The notes under the pieces: generated by a model
Seen by the model: only the letters and a program-made list of their open reading frames with translations
Database searches by the model: none
Told to the model about the DNA's origin: nothing
Made by a program: the position numbers and the translations under genes
Shown: piece after piece, positions 52,083-64,000 of the stretch
Position numbering within the stretch: position 1 is the stretch's first letter
Layout of the letters: each line of letters opens with the position of its first letter
Assembly (NCBI GenBank): GCA_039619475.1
Contig: CM077115.1
Span: 135,358,172 to 135,422,171 of the forward strand
Direction: 5' to 3'
Source of the DNA: Icerya purchasi
Lineage: Eukaryota > Arthropoda > Insecta > Hemiptera > Monophlebidae
Length of the DNA: 64,000 nucleotides

Positions 52083-52868
52083 ATGAAATTTCTTCTATAC
52101 ACTGACATCTTTAAAGCAGCCATGATAAATGCGCTTATGGAAAAAATTAACTTATCCGGCGATCATGTCAACATTTTAGGAAGACGAATAATTAATGTAG
52201 CTGAAGGTATTGAAACAAAAGATGTAGTCACCTTAGGTCAGATGGGCGATATTCAAGGGTCTATGCAGGAAGTAATTATGAGTGAAGTTCAAACAAAGAT
52301 CGATAATTTAAAACAGTTAATTACAGAGGAAACTAATTCAGCATTTTTGAAAAATAAATACGATCATGATATAATGAATGCAGATATTAGTAATTTAGCA
52401 AACCGTATTGAGACTAGTAAAAATGAATATCTTTCAAAATCTGGAAGTATAGATGATCGGGTAAAGATTCTTTTGAGTGAATTAGACTCCGTGAAAGAAA
52501 CAGATAAAAAACTTGATAGCGAATTAAAAACCACAAAGACAACGATATATGAAGTGTTAAAAATACAGAATGCAAAGATCGATAATAATATACAACAATT
52601 TAGCGATAAAATATCATTAGCGGATAAAAGGATTGACGAAACTATTCAACGATTGGGTACTGTGATAGATACGGCAACAAATGAGATTGAGGATAATATA
52701 AAACGTTTTGATGCTGCGCTTGTAAATAATAGAGGAGAACTCGATAGATTACAGAAAAGTTTTACTAGAGAACATGATTGGGTTGTAGATAACCTTTACA
52801 ATAGATTAATTACTCTAGAAACACAAATGCGGCAGCACATTGCCTCAGAATCTGAGAAAAAAATGTGA
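52083..52868 (+). CDS. Fibre-like coiled-coil protein F1, unit U2 (261 aa)
   Basis: First intact F1. Residues 20-55 carry the fibre-base motif (INLSGDHVNILGRRIINVAEG then ETKDVVTLGQM), followed by about 190 residues of continuous coiled coil rich in Asn, Asp, Lys and Ile, with SITDDR/DKRIDETI-type heptads. No signal peptide. Paralogue in design of F2 and of the two Polinton C fibre-like proteins. Promoter with CRE palindrome 180 bp upstream. Likely a trimeric appendage protein; which particle it would decorate is unknown because no capsid gene occurs in the array. Confidence 0.78.
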   Translation: MKFLLYTDIFKAAMINALMEKINLSGDHVNILGRRIINVAEGIETKDVVTLGQMGDIQGSMQEVIMSEVQTKIDNLKQLITEETNSAFLKNKYDHDIMNADISNLANRIETSKNEYLSKSGSIDDRVKILLSELDSVKETDKKLDSELKTTKTTIYEVLKIQNAKIDNNIQQFSDKISLADKRIDETIQRLGTVIDTATNEIEDNIKRFDAALVNNRGELDRLQKSFTREHDWVVDNLYNRLITLETQMRQHIASESEKKM

Positions 52869-52958
52869 TTTTGTTATAAATATAGATTTTCTCGAGATTT
52901 TCTTTTGTTTTGTTAATTTATTTAATTTAAAGTGAAAAAATATTGTAATTATATGATA

Positions 52959-53603
52959 ATGCCGTTGCATAAAAGTGGAAAATATGTACCTGAAGGAGGA
53001 AATGTTGAGTCTGTTGAATTTGATTCGAGCGGAAATTATAATTTTAAAGGAAAACGATTGGTAAATGTGAGCACTGTGGATAATGAGATTATTGAAACTG
53101 AAGTCATTTCGTATAAACGATTAAAATCTATTCTTGCAACATTAGAAAGTAGCGAGAAGATAGAAAAATTATCGGATAAATTAAATACGGTTTCGAATGA
53201 ACTTTCAAAGCATGAAAATGATGTGAAAGGCACGATTGGTATACTTGGAGGTTTAATAAATGAATTAAGCGGAAAAGTGACCGTATTGTTGGATAAATAT
53301 ATTACTAAGGAAATAATGGATAAACAGCGCGAAGAAATAGAAAAACATATTATGGAATTAATTTCTAAGCAGCGTGAAGAAATAGAAAAACGATATAATA
53401 GGATGCTCGATAATCTTCGTAAAGAAATTAAAAAGGAAAAAGTTCATCGTGCTGTAGATACGACACAATTAGTTGGTAAAACTGCTAATTTAGATGAACA
53501 TTTACGTAATATCGATTCGTCTATTCAACTTAAGGAACAAGAGGAAGCAGTACAAAAGGAAGTTGGGAATATTTTATCAACGATAGTACAATCGAAATTT
53601 TAA
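52959..53603 (+). CDS. Fibre-like protein F2, unit U2 (214 aa)
   Basis: Same as U1. Probably translated from a second plus-strand transcript or a shared F1-F2 message; the 90-bp gap has no clear TATA box. Confidence 0.75.
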   Translation: MPLHKSGKYVPEGGNVESVEFDSSGNYNFKGKRLVNVSTVDNEIIETEVISYKRLKSILATLESSEKIEKLSDKLNTVSNELSKHENDVKGTIGILGGLINELSGKVTVLLDKYITKEIMDKQREEIEKHIMELISKQREEIEKRYNRMLDNLRKEIKKEKVHRAVDTTQLVGKTANLDEHLRNIDSSIQLKEQEEAVQKEVGNILSTIVQSKF

Positions 53604-53829
53604 GTTTATGAAATAATAAATGTAAATATATGAATAAAATTTATTATATTGTAATAAAGATTACGTATATTTTATATGAAATAATGTAAAAAAGATTTAT
53701 AAAATAAATATATGTATAAATACTAAAAATATGTGCTTCTTTACATACAATGTATATTACATCTAAAGGGGCCAGCACGTAAAAATCGATGGATGATGCG
53801 AACGAGAGTGATGAGATTTGCGATTATGC

Positions 53830-54442
53830 TTAATCTTCATCCATAGTTCTAAAAGAAAAATGTGTTAAAATGAATAATATAAATAATTAAACAACAAAAT
53901 AAAAAAAGATTCTAAAGTCAGTTTTGAATTACTCTACTTACTCTTCATCATAGGAGACATATCCATCATCATCCTCGTCCTCGCCTTCTTCTTCCCCCAG
54001 GTCATCGTTCATGATCCATTGAGCCACCTCCTCCTCATCCATGGGCAGTGGAGGAGGTAGTGGTTCATCCTCTTCTGTGAGGACCCTGATACATCTTGTT
54101 AAAGATAACATCTGTCCTAGTGGGAGTGAGAGTAACACACCTTCGATATAAGGGCGTGTAAACCAACCCTCAACATCAAGCTGGAATGTATCAACATTCA
54201 TGAGGGATACAATCCCATCTCCAAATAAGTGAGAGATGTATGTCTACGCAAAAAAAAAAAAAATAGAAAATAAATAAATTTGAAAAATAAATAGATTCGG
54301 AAATGTTCATAAAAAATGCATGCTCTTTTTTAAAAGGAAAATATATATTTACATGTAATGCCTCCCTCAAGTGTAGCCCATTTGGCACGATCATTATAAC
54401 GAGCGTTGTCCTCATTGTGGATGTTGGATATTCAGCTTCCAT
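53830..54442 (-). CDS. Three-exon acidic protein, unit U2
   Basis: Exons 54,353-54,442, 53,942-54,243 and 53,830-53,848. One residue differs from U1 (Thr for Ala near residue 9). All splice signals kept. Confidence 0.68.
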
Positions 54443-55458
54443 TGTGCTGAAAGTTATATGTACACTTTACATGACTGGATCAGATTTTTTTAAAAAAATT
54501 TGTCATAATAATAATTTCGTAAGAAAATAATTAACGAAATAAATGTAAGTGAAAAAAAAATACATGATTGTACTTACCAAATTAATTGAAACGTTGACGG
54601 TTGATAAAATAGTTTGAAAAACTTTGAAATTATTTAAAGGCGAAAATCTTCAACGATCGCTGAACAAAGTCAGAAATTCAAATGAACGTTGCAATCAGAT
54701 TTCTCCAGCTAAACACTCTCGAACTTACAACGATAAAAACAGGTTTCTTCAGCACATATATATACAAAAGGCGCTTCCACCATTTTCGTAAAAGATCGCT
54801 TTTTTTTATGATTTTTTATAGCAGTATAATTTACATCCGTTAGCCGGACAATGTAAGGGGACCAAACGGCCACCTTCTAGTTGGATGTACAGCTTTATTT
54901 TGTTTGTAACTGTAATCTCCGTTGAACGTTTTAAGCAGATGGGCTTGTCAGGTAATATCTAATTTGGTATTTTCTTATCTTCATGGTTGGGGGTAAAGCA
55001 ATTGTCCGGTTGTAGCAATGAACTTCGTTAAAATGTTTCGAGTAGACGATCTTGACCGAAAGGCCGGCTAGTGAGCGCATGCATACAAATGAAGAAAAAG
55101 TGTACTCGGGCTTTTAAGCGGAGTGATAGAAGATTCGAGATAACAGACGACGATTTTTGACATTTACTACTATGTTGCTGTACTTGAGAAAAATAATTGT
55201 CTATCTCACACATGCATTCTTACTCGCACGTTTAAATCCCCGATCTACGCATGTTAACGCGTTTTTCTTTGAACATACTGCGTCTTGTAAACTATTAGGA
55301 TTTCTACCTGTCGCTCTATACATTTGTTCACTACACCTCATAGACGATCTCGTATATATCTTGAAAAAATACTTGTGAAATAAAAAAAATAAAAAAAAAA
55401 AAACAGATTAAGTATAAGATCGGAAGTGTAAAAAGCCGAAAAATATATATCAGGTGGC

Positions 55459-55492
<34 letters not shown>

Positions 55493-56768
55493 AGTGATAT
55501 CGCGGCGTTTATTTCGGCGACCGGAGCGTGTGTGTGAACTTGTAGCGATCGCGAACAGGTTTCTGCCGGTGGCGTGTGAGAGTGTGCATAGATGATCGGC
55601 TGGTTAATTTCAAAACGAACGAGTGGAATTCACCTCACCTGGTGACAGTTTCAACTAGTTGCTGGAACATTTAAATATTTCCATTACAGCCGCGCTCGCG
55701 CTTACATAATACATCCCATAGCAGCACACTCGCCCGCTCTCATTCGACTGATGGAACGTTCAAATATTTTCTTTAAAGATAAAATTTTTTGAAAAAAAAA
55801 ATGCTGGAACGGAGCACGACTCTGAAAATTCCTTTAAATTTTGGGTTCTAAGTGTTGAGATTCAAACGTTTTTATCACTCTGGCAAAATTTTACCCCTCC
55901 CAACCTCGAAAAATGAAAATTAAAAAGTATGCTACATATATTACACGAAGAGTCATATATAATACATACACATGATGATAGAAGGCGCGGGTATGGGAAA
56001 GCGAGTACACTTTCATGGCGGCTAAGGCTATGTTGAATATATGCGTGGAAACGGTGCGAGTGCATTTACAGATAACAGTATGAACGGGGAATTAGGGAAA
56101 ATTTGAAGGAATTTTGGGGAAACTTGGGTGAATTTTAACCATATGGATACAAATTGGGGTGAACTTTCAGCACCTGTACACTAATTTGGGTGGATTTTAA
56201 CTACCTTGATGGGAATTAGGGATCGAATTAGCAGAACTGTCCAGGGAAATCAGGGGGAAACAGGGAAAACTCGGAGGAAATCTGTGAAATCAGGGGAAAC
56301 TTGAGGTAACTTTGGGCTTTAAAAGAGAAATTGGGGTTAATTTTGAGCACCTGGATGAGAATTTGGGGTGAAATTTCAGCAGCTGCCTGGGAAAATCGGG
56401 GGAAACCTGGACACTCGTGGGGAACTTGGGGGAAGCTGGGGAAAACTTGGGGTAATTTTGGGCTCCAAGACAGAAATTGGGGTGAGTTTTGAGCACCTGG
56501 ACATAAATTGGGGTGAGTTTTGAGCACCTGGACACAAATTGGGGTGAGTTTTTCAGCACCAGGGGGACAAATTGGGGTTGGTGACGTCAGACTTCCCAGC
56601 TCCGCCATTTATACACTACTCATTACAGCTGTCTATTAGCGCTTGCTTACGTCACACATCACTCATCATTTTAGGGGATACATATGAAATCATCAAAGAA
56701 AATGAATATTAAATGTTAGTACGATATATCACGATCCTGCAGAGTCTGAAGCGATATCTTACAAACAG
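54443..56768. other. Non-coding part of unit U2
   Basis: As in U1; (GT)n at about 55,459-55,490, minisatellite about 56,085-56,580, CRE palindrome near 56,582. Confidence 0.6.
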
Positions 56769-57554
56769 ATGAAATTTCTTCTATACACTGACATCTTTAA
56801 AGCAGCCATGATAAATGCGCTTATGGAAAAAATTAACTTATCCGGCGATCATGTCAACATTTTAGGAAGACGAATAATTAATGTAGCTGAAGGTATTGAA
56901 ACAAAAGATGTAGTCACCTTAGGTCAGATGGGCGATATTCAAGGGTCTATGCAGGAAGTAATTATGAGTGAAGTTCAAACAAAGATCGATAATTTAAAAC
57001 AGTTAATTACAGAGGAAACTAATTCAGCATTTTTGAAAAATAAATACGATCATGATATAATGAATGCAGATATTAGTAATTTAGCAAACCGTATTGAGAC
57101 TAGTAAAAATGAATATCTTTCAAAATCTGGAAGTATAGATGATCGGGTAAAGATTCTTTTGAGTGAATTAGACTCCGTGAAAGAAACAGATAAAAAACTT
57201 GATAGCGAATTAAAAACCACAAAGACAACGATATATGAAGTGTTAAAAATACAGAATGCAAAGATCGATAATAATATACAACAATTTAGCGATAAAATAT
57301 CATCAGCGGATAAAAGGATTGACGAAACTATTCAACGATTGGGTACTGTGATAGATACGGCAACAAATGAGATTGAGGATAATATAAAACGTTTTGATGC
57401 TGCGCTTGTAAATAATAGAGGAGAACTCGATAGATTACAGAAAAGTTTTACTAGAGAACATGATTGGGTTGTAGATAACCTTTACAATAGATTAATTACT
57501 CTAGAAACACAAATGCGGCAGCACATTGCCTCAGAATCTGAGAAAAAAATGTGA
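56769..57554 (+). CDS. Fibre-like protein F1, unit U3 (261 aa)
   Basis: Intact; one Leu-to-Ser difference from U2 (ISSADKRID). Confidence 0.78.
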   Translation: MKFLLYTDIFKAAMINALMEKINLSGDHVNILGRRIINVAEGIETKDVVTLGQMGDIQGSMQEVIMSEVQTKIDNLKQLITEETNSAFLKNKYDHDIMNADISNLANRIETSKNEYLSKSGSIDDRVKILLSELDSVKETDKKLDSELKTTKTTIYEVLKIQNAKIDNNIQQFSDKISSADKRIDETIQRLGTVIDTATNEIEDNIKRFDAALVNNRGELDRLQKSFTREHDWVVDNLYNRLITLETQMRQHIASESEKKM

Positions 57555-57644
57555 TTTTGTTATAAATATAGATTTTCTCGAGATTTTCTTTTGTTTTGTT
57601 AATTTATTTAATTTAAAGTGAAAAAATATTGTAATTATATGATA

Positions 57645-58289
57645 ATGCCGTTGCATAAAAGTGGAAAATATGTACCTGAAGGAGGAAATGTTGAGTCTGT
57701 TGAATTTGATTCGAGCGGAAATTATAATTTTAAAGGAAAACGATTGGTAAATGTGAGCACTGTGGATAATGAGATTATTGAAACTGAAGTCATTTCGTAT
57801 AAACGATTAAAATCTATTCTTGCAACATTAGAAAGTAGCGAGAAGATAGAAAAATTATCGGATAAATTAAATACGGTTTCGAATGAACTTTCAAAGCATG
57901 AAAATGATGTGAAAGGCACGATTGGTATACTTGGAGGTTTAATAAATGAATTAAGCGGAAAAGTGACCGTATTGTTGGATAAATATATTACTAAGGAAAT
58001 AATGGATAAACAGCGCGAAGAAATAGAAAAACATATTATGGAATTAATTTCTAAGCAGCGTGAAGAAATAGAAAAACGATATAATAGGATGCTCGATAAT
58101 CTTCGTAAAGAAATTAAAAAGGAAAAAGTTCATCGTGCTGTAGATACGACACAATTAGTTGGTAAAACTGCTAATTTAGATGAACATTTACGTAATATCG
58201 ATTCGTCTATTCAACTTAAGGAACAAGAGGAAGCAGTACAAAAGGAAGTTGGGAATATTTTATCAACGATAGTACAATCGAAATTTTAA
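57645..58289 (+). CDS. Fibre-like protein F2, unit U3 (214 aa)
   Basis: Identical in protein sequence to U1 and U2. Confidence 0.75.
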   Translation: MPLHKSGKYVPEGGNVESVEFDSSGNYNFKGKRLVNVSTVDNEIIETEVISYKRLKSILATLESSEKIEKLSDKLNTVSNELSKHENDVKGTIGILGGLINELSGKVTVLLDKYITKEIMDKQREEIEKHIMELISKQREEIEKRYNRMLDNLRKEIKKEKVHRAVDTTQLVGKTANLDEHLRNIDSSIQLKEQEEAVQKEVGNILSTIVQSKF

Positions 58290-58515
58290 GTTTATGAAAT
58301 AATAAATGTAAATATATGAATAAAATTTATTATATTGTAATAAAGATTACGTATATTTTATATGAAATAATGTAAAAAAGATTTATAAAATAAATATATG
58401 TATAAATACTAAAAATATGTGCTTCTTTACATACAATGTATATTACATCTAAAGGGGCCAGCACGTAAAAATCGATGGATGATGCGAACGAGAGTGATGA
58501 GATTTGCGATTATGC

Positions 58516-59127
58516 TTAATCTTCATCCATAGTTCTAAAAGAAAAATGTGTTAAAATGAATAATATAAATAATTAAACAACAAAATAAAAAAAGATTCTA
58601 AAGTCAGTTTTGAATTACTCTACTTACTCTTCATCATAGGAGACATATCCATCATCATCCTCGTCCTCGCCTTCTTCTTCCCCCAGGTCATCGTTCATGA
58701 TCCATTGAGCCACCTCCTCCTCATCCATGGGCAGTGGAGGAGGTAGTGGTTCATCCTCTTCTGTGAGGACCCTGATACATCTTGTTAAAGATAACATCTG
58801 TCCTAGTGGGAGTGAGAGTAACACACCTTCGATATAAGGGCGTGTAAACCAACCCTCAACATCAAGCTGGAATGTATCAACATTCATGAGGGATACAATC
58901 CCATCTCCAAATAAGTGAGAGATGTATGTCTACGCAAAAAAAAAAAAATAGAAAATAAATAAATTTGAAAAATAAATAGATTCGGAAATGTTCATAAGAA
59001 ATGCATGCTCTTTTTTAAAAGGAAAATATATATTTACATGTAATGCCTCCCTCAAGTGTAGCCCATTTGGCACGATCATTATAACGAGCGTTGTCCTCAT
59101 TGCGGATGTTGGATATTCAGCTTCCAT
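58516..59127 (-). CDS. Three-exon acidic protein, unit U3
   Basis: Exons 59,038-59,127, 58,628-58,929 and 58,516-58,534; same protein as U1. Confidence 0.68.
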
Positions 59128-61447
59128 TGTGCTGAAAGTTATATGTACACTTTACATGACTGGATCAGATTTTTTTTAAAAAATTTGTCATAATAATAAT
59201 TTTGTAAGAAAATAATTAACGAAATAAATGTAAGTGAAAAAAAAATACATGATTGTACTTACCAAATTAATTGAAACGTTGACGGTTGATAAAATAGTTT
59301 GAAAAACTTTGAAATTATTTAAAGGCGAAAATCTTCAACGATCGCTGAACAAAGTCAGAAATTCAAATGAACGTTGCAATCAGATTTCTCCAGCTAAACA
59401 CTCTCGAACTTACAACGATAAAAACAGGTTTCTTCAGCACATATATATACAAAAGGCGCTTCCACCATTTTCGTAAAAGATCGCTTTTTTTTATGATTTT
59501 TTATAGCAGTATAATTTACATCCGTTAGCCGGACAATGTAAGGGGACCAAACGGCCACCTTCTAGTTGGATGTACAGCTTTATTTTGTTTGTAACTGTAA
59601 TCTCCGTTGAACGTTTTAAGCAGATGGGCTTGTCAGGTAATATCTAATTTGGTATTTTCTTATCTTCATGGTTGGGGGTAAAGCAATTGTCCGGTTGTAG
59701 CAATGAACTTCGTTAAAATGTTTCGAGTAGACGATCTTGACCGAAAGGCCGGCTAGTGAGCGCATGCATACAAATGAAGAAAAAGTGTACTCGGGCTTTT
59801 AAGCGGAGTGATAGAAGATTCGAGATAACAGACGACGATTTTTGACATTTACTACTATGTTGCTGTACTTGAGAAAAATAATTGTCTATCTCACACATGC
59901 ATTCTTACTCGCACGTTTAAATCCCCGATCTACGCATGTTAACGCGTTTTTCTTTGAACATACTGCGTCTTGTAAACTATTAGGATTTCTACCTGTCGCT
60001 CTATACATTTGTTCACTACACCTCATAGACGATCTCGTATATATCTTGAAAAAATACTTGTGAAATAAAAAAAATAAAAAAAAAAAAACAGATTAAGTAT
60101 AAGATCGGAAGTGTAAAAAGCCGAAAAATATATATCAGGTGGCGGTGTGTGTGTGTGTGTGTGTGTGTGGGAGTGATATCGCGGCGTTTATTTCGGCGAC
60201 CGGAGCGTGTGTGTGAACTTGTAGCGATCGCGAACAGGTTTCTGCCGGTGGCGTGTGAGAGTGTGCATAGATGATCGGCTGGTTAATTTCAAAACGAACG
60301 AGTGGAATTCACCTCACCTGGTGACAGTTTCAACTAGTTGCTGGAACATTTAAATATTTCCATTACAGCCGCGCTCGCGCTTACATAATACATCCCATAG
60401 CAGCACACTCGCCCGCTCTCATTCGACTGATGGAACGTTCAAATATTTTCTTTAAAGATAAAATTTTTTGAAAAAAAAAATGCTGGAACGGAGCACGACT
60501 CTGAAAATTCCTTTAAATTTTGGGTTCTAAGTGTTGAGATTCAAACGTTTTTATCACTCTGGCAAAATTTTACCCCTCCCAACCTCGAAAAATGAAAATT
60601 AAAAAGTATGCTACATATATTACACGAAGAGTCATATATAATACATACACATGATGATAGAAGGCGCGGGTATGGGAAAGCGAGTACACTTTCATGGCGG
60701 CTAAGGCTATGTTGAATATATGCGTGGAAACGGTGCGAGTGCATTTACAGATAACAGTATGAACGGGGAATTAGGGAAAATTTGAAGGAATTTTGGGGAA
60801 ACTTGGGTGAATTTTAACCATATGGATACAAATTGGGGTGAACTTTCAGCACCTGTACACTAATTTGGGTGGATTTTAACTACCTTGATGGGAATTAGGG
60901 ATCGAATTAGCAGAACTGTCCAGGGAAATCAGGGGGAAACAGGGAAAACTCGGAGGAAATCTGTGAAATCAGGGGAAACTTGAGGTAACTTTGGGCTTTA
61001 AAAGAGAAATTGGGGTTAATTTTGAGCACCTGGATGAGAATTTGGGGTGAAATTTCAGCAGCTGCCTGGGAAAATCGGGGGAAACCTGGACACTCGTGGG
61101 GAACTTGGGGGAAGCTGGGGAAAACTTGGGGTAATTTTGGGCTCCAAGACAGAAATTGGGGTGAGTTTTGAGCACCTGGACATAAATTGGGGTGAGTTTT
61201 GAGCACCTGGACACAAATTGGGGTGAGTTTTTCAGCACCAGGGGGACAAATTGGGGTTGGTGACGTCAGACTTCCCAGCTCCGCCATTTATACACTACTC
61301 ATTACAGCTGTCTATTAGCGCTTGCTTACGTCACACATCACTCATCATTTTAGGGGATACATATGAAATCATCAAAGAAAATGAATATTAAATGTTAGTA
61401 CGATATATCACGATCCTGCAGAGTCTGAAGCGATATCTTACAAACAG
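59128..61447. other. Non-coding part of unit U3
   Basis: As in U1, with a shorter (GT)n (about 60,145-60,168) that accounts for most of the 7-bp period difference. Confidence 0.6.
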
Positions 61448-62233
61448 ATGAAATTTCTTCTATACACTGACATCTTTAAAGCAGCCATGATAAATGCGCT
61501 TATGGAAAAAATTAACTTATCCGGCGATCATGTCAACATTTTAGGAAGACGAATAATTAATGTAGCTGAAGGTATTGAAACAAAAGATGTAGTCACCTTA
61601 GGTCAGATGGGCGATATTCAAGGGTCTATGCAGGAAGTAATTATGAGTGAAGTTCAAACAAAGATCGATAATTTAAAACAGTTAATTACAGAGGAAACTA
61701 ATTCAGCATTTTTGAAAAATAAATACGATCATGATATAATGAATGCAGATATTAGTAATTTAGCAAACCGTATTGAGACTAGTAAAAATGAATATCTTTC
61801 AAAATCTGGAAGTATAGATGATCGGGTAAAGATTCTTTTGAGTGAATTAGACTCCGTGAAAGAAACAGATAAAAAACTTGATAGCGAATTAAAAACCACA
61901 AAGACAACGATATATGAAGTGTTAAAAATACAGAATGCAAAGATCGATAATAATATACAACAATTTAGCGATAAAATATCATCAGCGGATAAAAGGATTG
62001 ACGAAACTATTCAACGATTGGGTACTGTGATAGATACGGCAACAAATGAGATTGAGGATAATATAAAACGTTTTGATGCTGCGCTTGTAAATAATAGAGG
62101 AGAACTCGATAGATTACAGAAAAGTTTTACTAGAGAACATGATTGGGTTGTAGATAACCTTTACAATAGATTAATTACTCTAGAAACACAAATGCGGCAG
62201 CACATTGCCTCAGAATCTGAGAAAAAAATGTGA
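61448..62233 (+). CDS. Fibre-like protein F1, unit U4 (261 aa)
   Basis: Intact, same protein as U3. Confidence 0.78.
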   Translation: MKFLLYTDIFKAAMINALMEKINLSGDHVNILGRRIINVAEGIETKDVVTLGQMGDIQGSMQEVIMSEVQTKIDNLKQLITEETNSAFLKNKYDHDIMNADISNLANRIETSKNEYLSKSGSIDDRVKILLSELDSVKETDKKLDSELKTTKTTIYEVLKIQNAKIDNNIQQFSDKISSADKRIDETIQRLGTVIDTATNEIEDNIKRFDAALVNNRGELDRLQKSFTREHDWVVDNLYNRLITLETQMRQHIASESEKKM

Positions 62234-62323
62234 TTTTGTTATAAATATAGATTTTCTCGAGATTTTCTTTTGTTTTGTTAATTTATTTAATTTAAAGTGA
62301 AAAAATATTGTAATTATATGATA

Positions 62324-62968
62324 ATGCCGTTGCATAAAAGTGGAAAATATGTACCTGAAGGAGGAAATGTTGAGTCTGTTGAATTTGATTCGAGCGGAAA
62401 TTATAATTTTAAAGGAAAACGATTGGTAAATGTGAGCACTGTGGATAATGAGATTATTGAAACTGAAGTCATTTCGTATAAACGATTAAAATCTATTCTT
62501 GCAACATTAGAAAGTAGCGAGAAGATAGAAAAATTATCGGATAAATTAAATACGGTTTCGAATGAACTTTCAAAGCATGAAAATGATGTGAAAGGCACGA
62601 TTGGTATACTTGGAGGTTTAATAAATGAATTAAGCGGAAAAGTGACCGTATTGTTGGATAAATATATTACTAAGGAAATAATGGATAAACAGCGCGAAGA
62701 AATAGAAAAACATATTATGGAATTAATTTCTAAGCAGCGTGAAGAAATAGAAAAACGATATAATAGGATGCTCGATAATCTTCGTAAAGAAATTAAAAAG
62801 GAAAAAGTTCATCGTGCTGTAGATACGACACAATTAGTTGGTAAAACTGCTAATTTAGATGAACATTTACGTAATATCGATTCGTCTATTCAACTTAAGG
62901 AACAAGAGGAAGCAGTACAAAAGGAAGTTGGGAATATTTTATCAACGATAGTACAATCGAAATTTTAA
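62324..62968 (+). CDS. Fibre-like protein F2, unit U4 (214 aa)
   Basis: Identical in protein sequence to the other right-hand units. Confidence 0.75.
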   Translation: MPLHKSGKYVPEGGNVESVEFDSSGNYNFKGKRLVNVSTVDNEIIETEVISYKRLKSILATLESSEKIEKLSDKLNTVSNELSKHENDVKGTIGILGGLINELSGKVTVLLDKYITKEIMDKQREEIEKHIMELISKQREEIEKRYNRMLDNLRKEIKKEKVHRAVDTTQLVGKTANLDEHLRNIDSSIQLKEQEEAVQKEVGNILSTIVQSKF

Positions 62969-63194
62969 GTTTATGAAATAATAAATGTAAATATATGAAT
63001 AAAATTTATTATATTGTAATAAAGATTACGTATATTTTATATGAAATAATGTAAAAAAGATTTATAAAATAAATATATGTATAAATACTAAAAATATGTG
63101 CTTCTTTACATACAATGTATATTACATCTAAAGGGGCCAGCACGTAAAAATCGATGGATGATGCGAACGAGAGTGATGAGATTTGCGATTATGC

Positions 63195-63806
63195 TTAATC
63201 TTCATCCATAGTTCTAAAAGAAAAATGTGTTAAAATGAATAATATAAATAATTAAACAACAAAATAAAAAAAGATTCTAAAGTCAGTTTTGAATTACTCT
63301 ACTTACTCTTCATCATAGGAGACATATCCATCATCATCCTCGTCCTCGCCTTCTTCTTCCCCCAGGTCATCGTTCATGATCTATTGAGCCACCTCCTCCT
63401 CATCCATGGGCAGTGGAGGAGGTAGTGGTTCATCCTCTTCTGTGAGGACCCTGATACATCTTGTTAAAGATAACATCTGTCCTAGTGGGAGTGAGAGTAA
63501 CACACCTTCGATATAAGGGCGTGTAAACCAACCCTCAACATCAAGCTGGAATGTATCAACATTCATGAGGGATACAATCCCATCTCCAAATAAGTGAGAG
63601 ATGTATGTCTACGCAAAAAAAAAAAAATAGAAAATAAATAAATTTGAAAAATAAATAGATTCGGAAATGTTCATAAGAAATGCATGCTCTTTTTTAAAAG
63701 GAAAATATATATTTACATGTAATGCCTCCCTCAAGTGTAGCCCATTTGGCACGATCATTATAACGAGCGTTGTCCTCATTGCGGATGTTGGATATTCAGC
63801 TTCCAT
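63195..63806 (-). pseudogene. Three-exon acidic protein, unit U4, nonsense codon
   Basis: Exons would be 63,717-63,806, 63,307-63,608 and 63,195-63,213, but TAG at 63,378-63,380 replaces the Trp after DEEEVAQ and removes the acidic tail. It is the only disabling change seen in the right-hand units. Confidence 0.7.
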
Positions 63807-64000
63807 TGTGCTGAAAGTTATATGTACACTTTACATGACTGGATCAGATTTTTTTTTAAAAATTTGTCATAATAATAATTTTGTAAGAAAATAATTAACG
63901 AAATAAATGTAAGTGAAAAAAAAATACATGATTGTACTTACCAAATTAATTGAAACGTTGACGGTTGATAAAATAGTTTGAAAAACTTTGAAATTATTTA
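63807..64000. other. Leader intron and exon of the U4 acidic gene, cut by window edge
   Basis: Acceptor and GTAAGT donor (about 63,936-63,941) are as in the other units. Confidence 0.5.

Larger units (their letters stand above)
47607..64000. repeat. Tandem array, units U1-U4 (period 4,679-4,686 bp)
   Basis: F1 start codons at 52,083, 56,769 and 61,448 give periods of 4,686 and 4,679 bp; U1 starts at 27,271 left of the Polinton. Units differ by scattered single bases, poly-A and (GT)n length. The array runs off the right edge. Each unit: F1(+), F2(+), three-exon acidic gene(-), about 2.3 kb non-coding. Confidence 0.97.

Overview
This is AT-rich arthropod (most likely insect) nuclear DNA made almost entirely of endogenous virus-like mobile elements of the Polinton/Maverick (adintovirus-like) class and a satellite-like array derived from the same class. 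The class is shown by co-occurrence of a protein-primed family B DNA polymerase, a retrovirus-type integrase with chromodomain, a packaging ATPase, an adenain-type cysteine protease, a double jelly-roll major capsid protein and a penton-like minor capsid protein. GT-AG introns, a LINE fragment, microsatellites and CpG decay of old copies show a eukaryotic host. No ordinary host gene was seen, so the species cannot be named.

Layout. (1) 1-11,460: Polinton copy A, running off the left edge: packaging ATPase (-), PLA2-X fusion, protease, penton, small protein, major capsid, conserved unknown protein (all +), then three small (-) genes, two of them F-box proteins, and polymerase (-). Many genes carry nonsense or frameshift mutations. 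(2) 11,460-14,690: decayed non-coding DNA with one acidic (-) ORF and remnants of the satellite sequence. (3) 14,691-21,387: copy B, a decayed fragment colinear with the middle of copy C. (4) about 21,430-22,877: LINE fragment ending in a 111-bp-arm palindrome. (5) 22,878-27,485 and 47,607-64,000: a tandem array with a period of about 4.68 kb. Each unit carries two coiled-coil fibre-like genes (+) and one three-exon acidic gene (-). (6) 27,486-47,606: copy C, a complete 20,121-bp Polinton with 300-bp terminal inverted repeats starting AG and a 6-bp target duplication (AACAAA), inserted into the first fibre-like gene of an array unit.

How the genes work together (by family knowledge): integrase inserts the element; PolB copies it by protein priming; major and minor capsid proteins build an icosahedral shell; the ATPase packages DNA; the protease matures the particle; a parvovirus-like PLA2 domain fused to a basic, core-protein-X-like region would act on membranes at entry; fibre-like proteins would be attachment appendages.

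Main new observations: in copies A and C the protease ORF has no ATG and overlaps the end of the PLA2-X frame in the +1 frame at a TTT_CGN motif, which predicts programmed +1 frameshifting; the accessory acidic genes of copy C and of every array unit share the same inferred exon/intron architecture; copy C carries a free-standing protein resembling the polymerase N-terminal zinc region and two proteins with about 19% cysteine; copy A carries two F-box genes; the array looks like an amplified fibre/acidic-gene cassette sharing subterminal DNA with a Polinton end. All homology calls come from reading the sequence; no database search was run.
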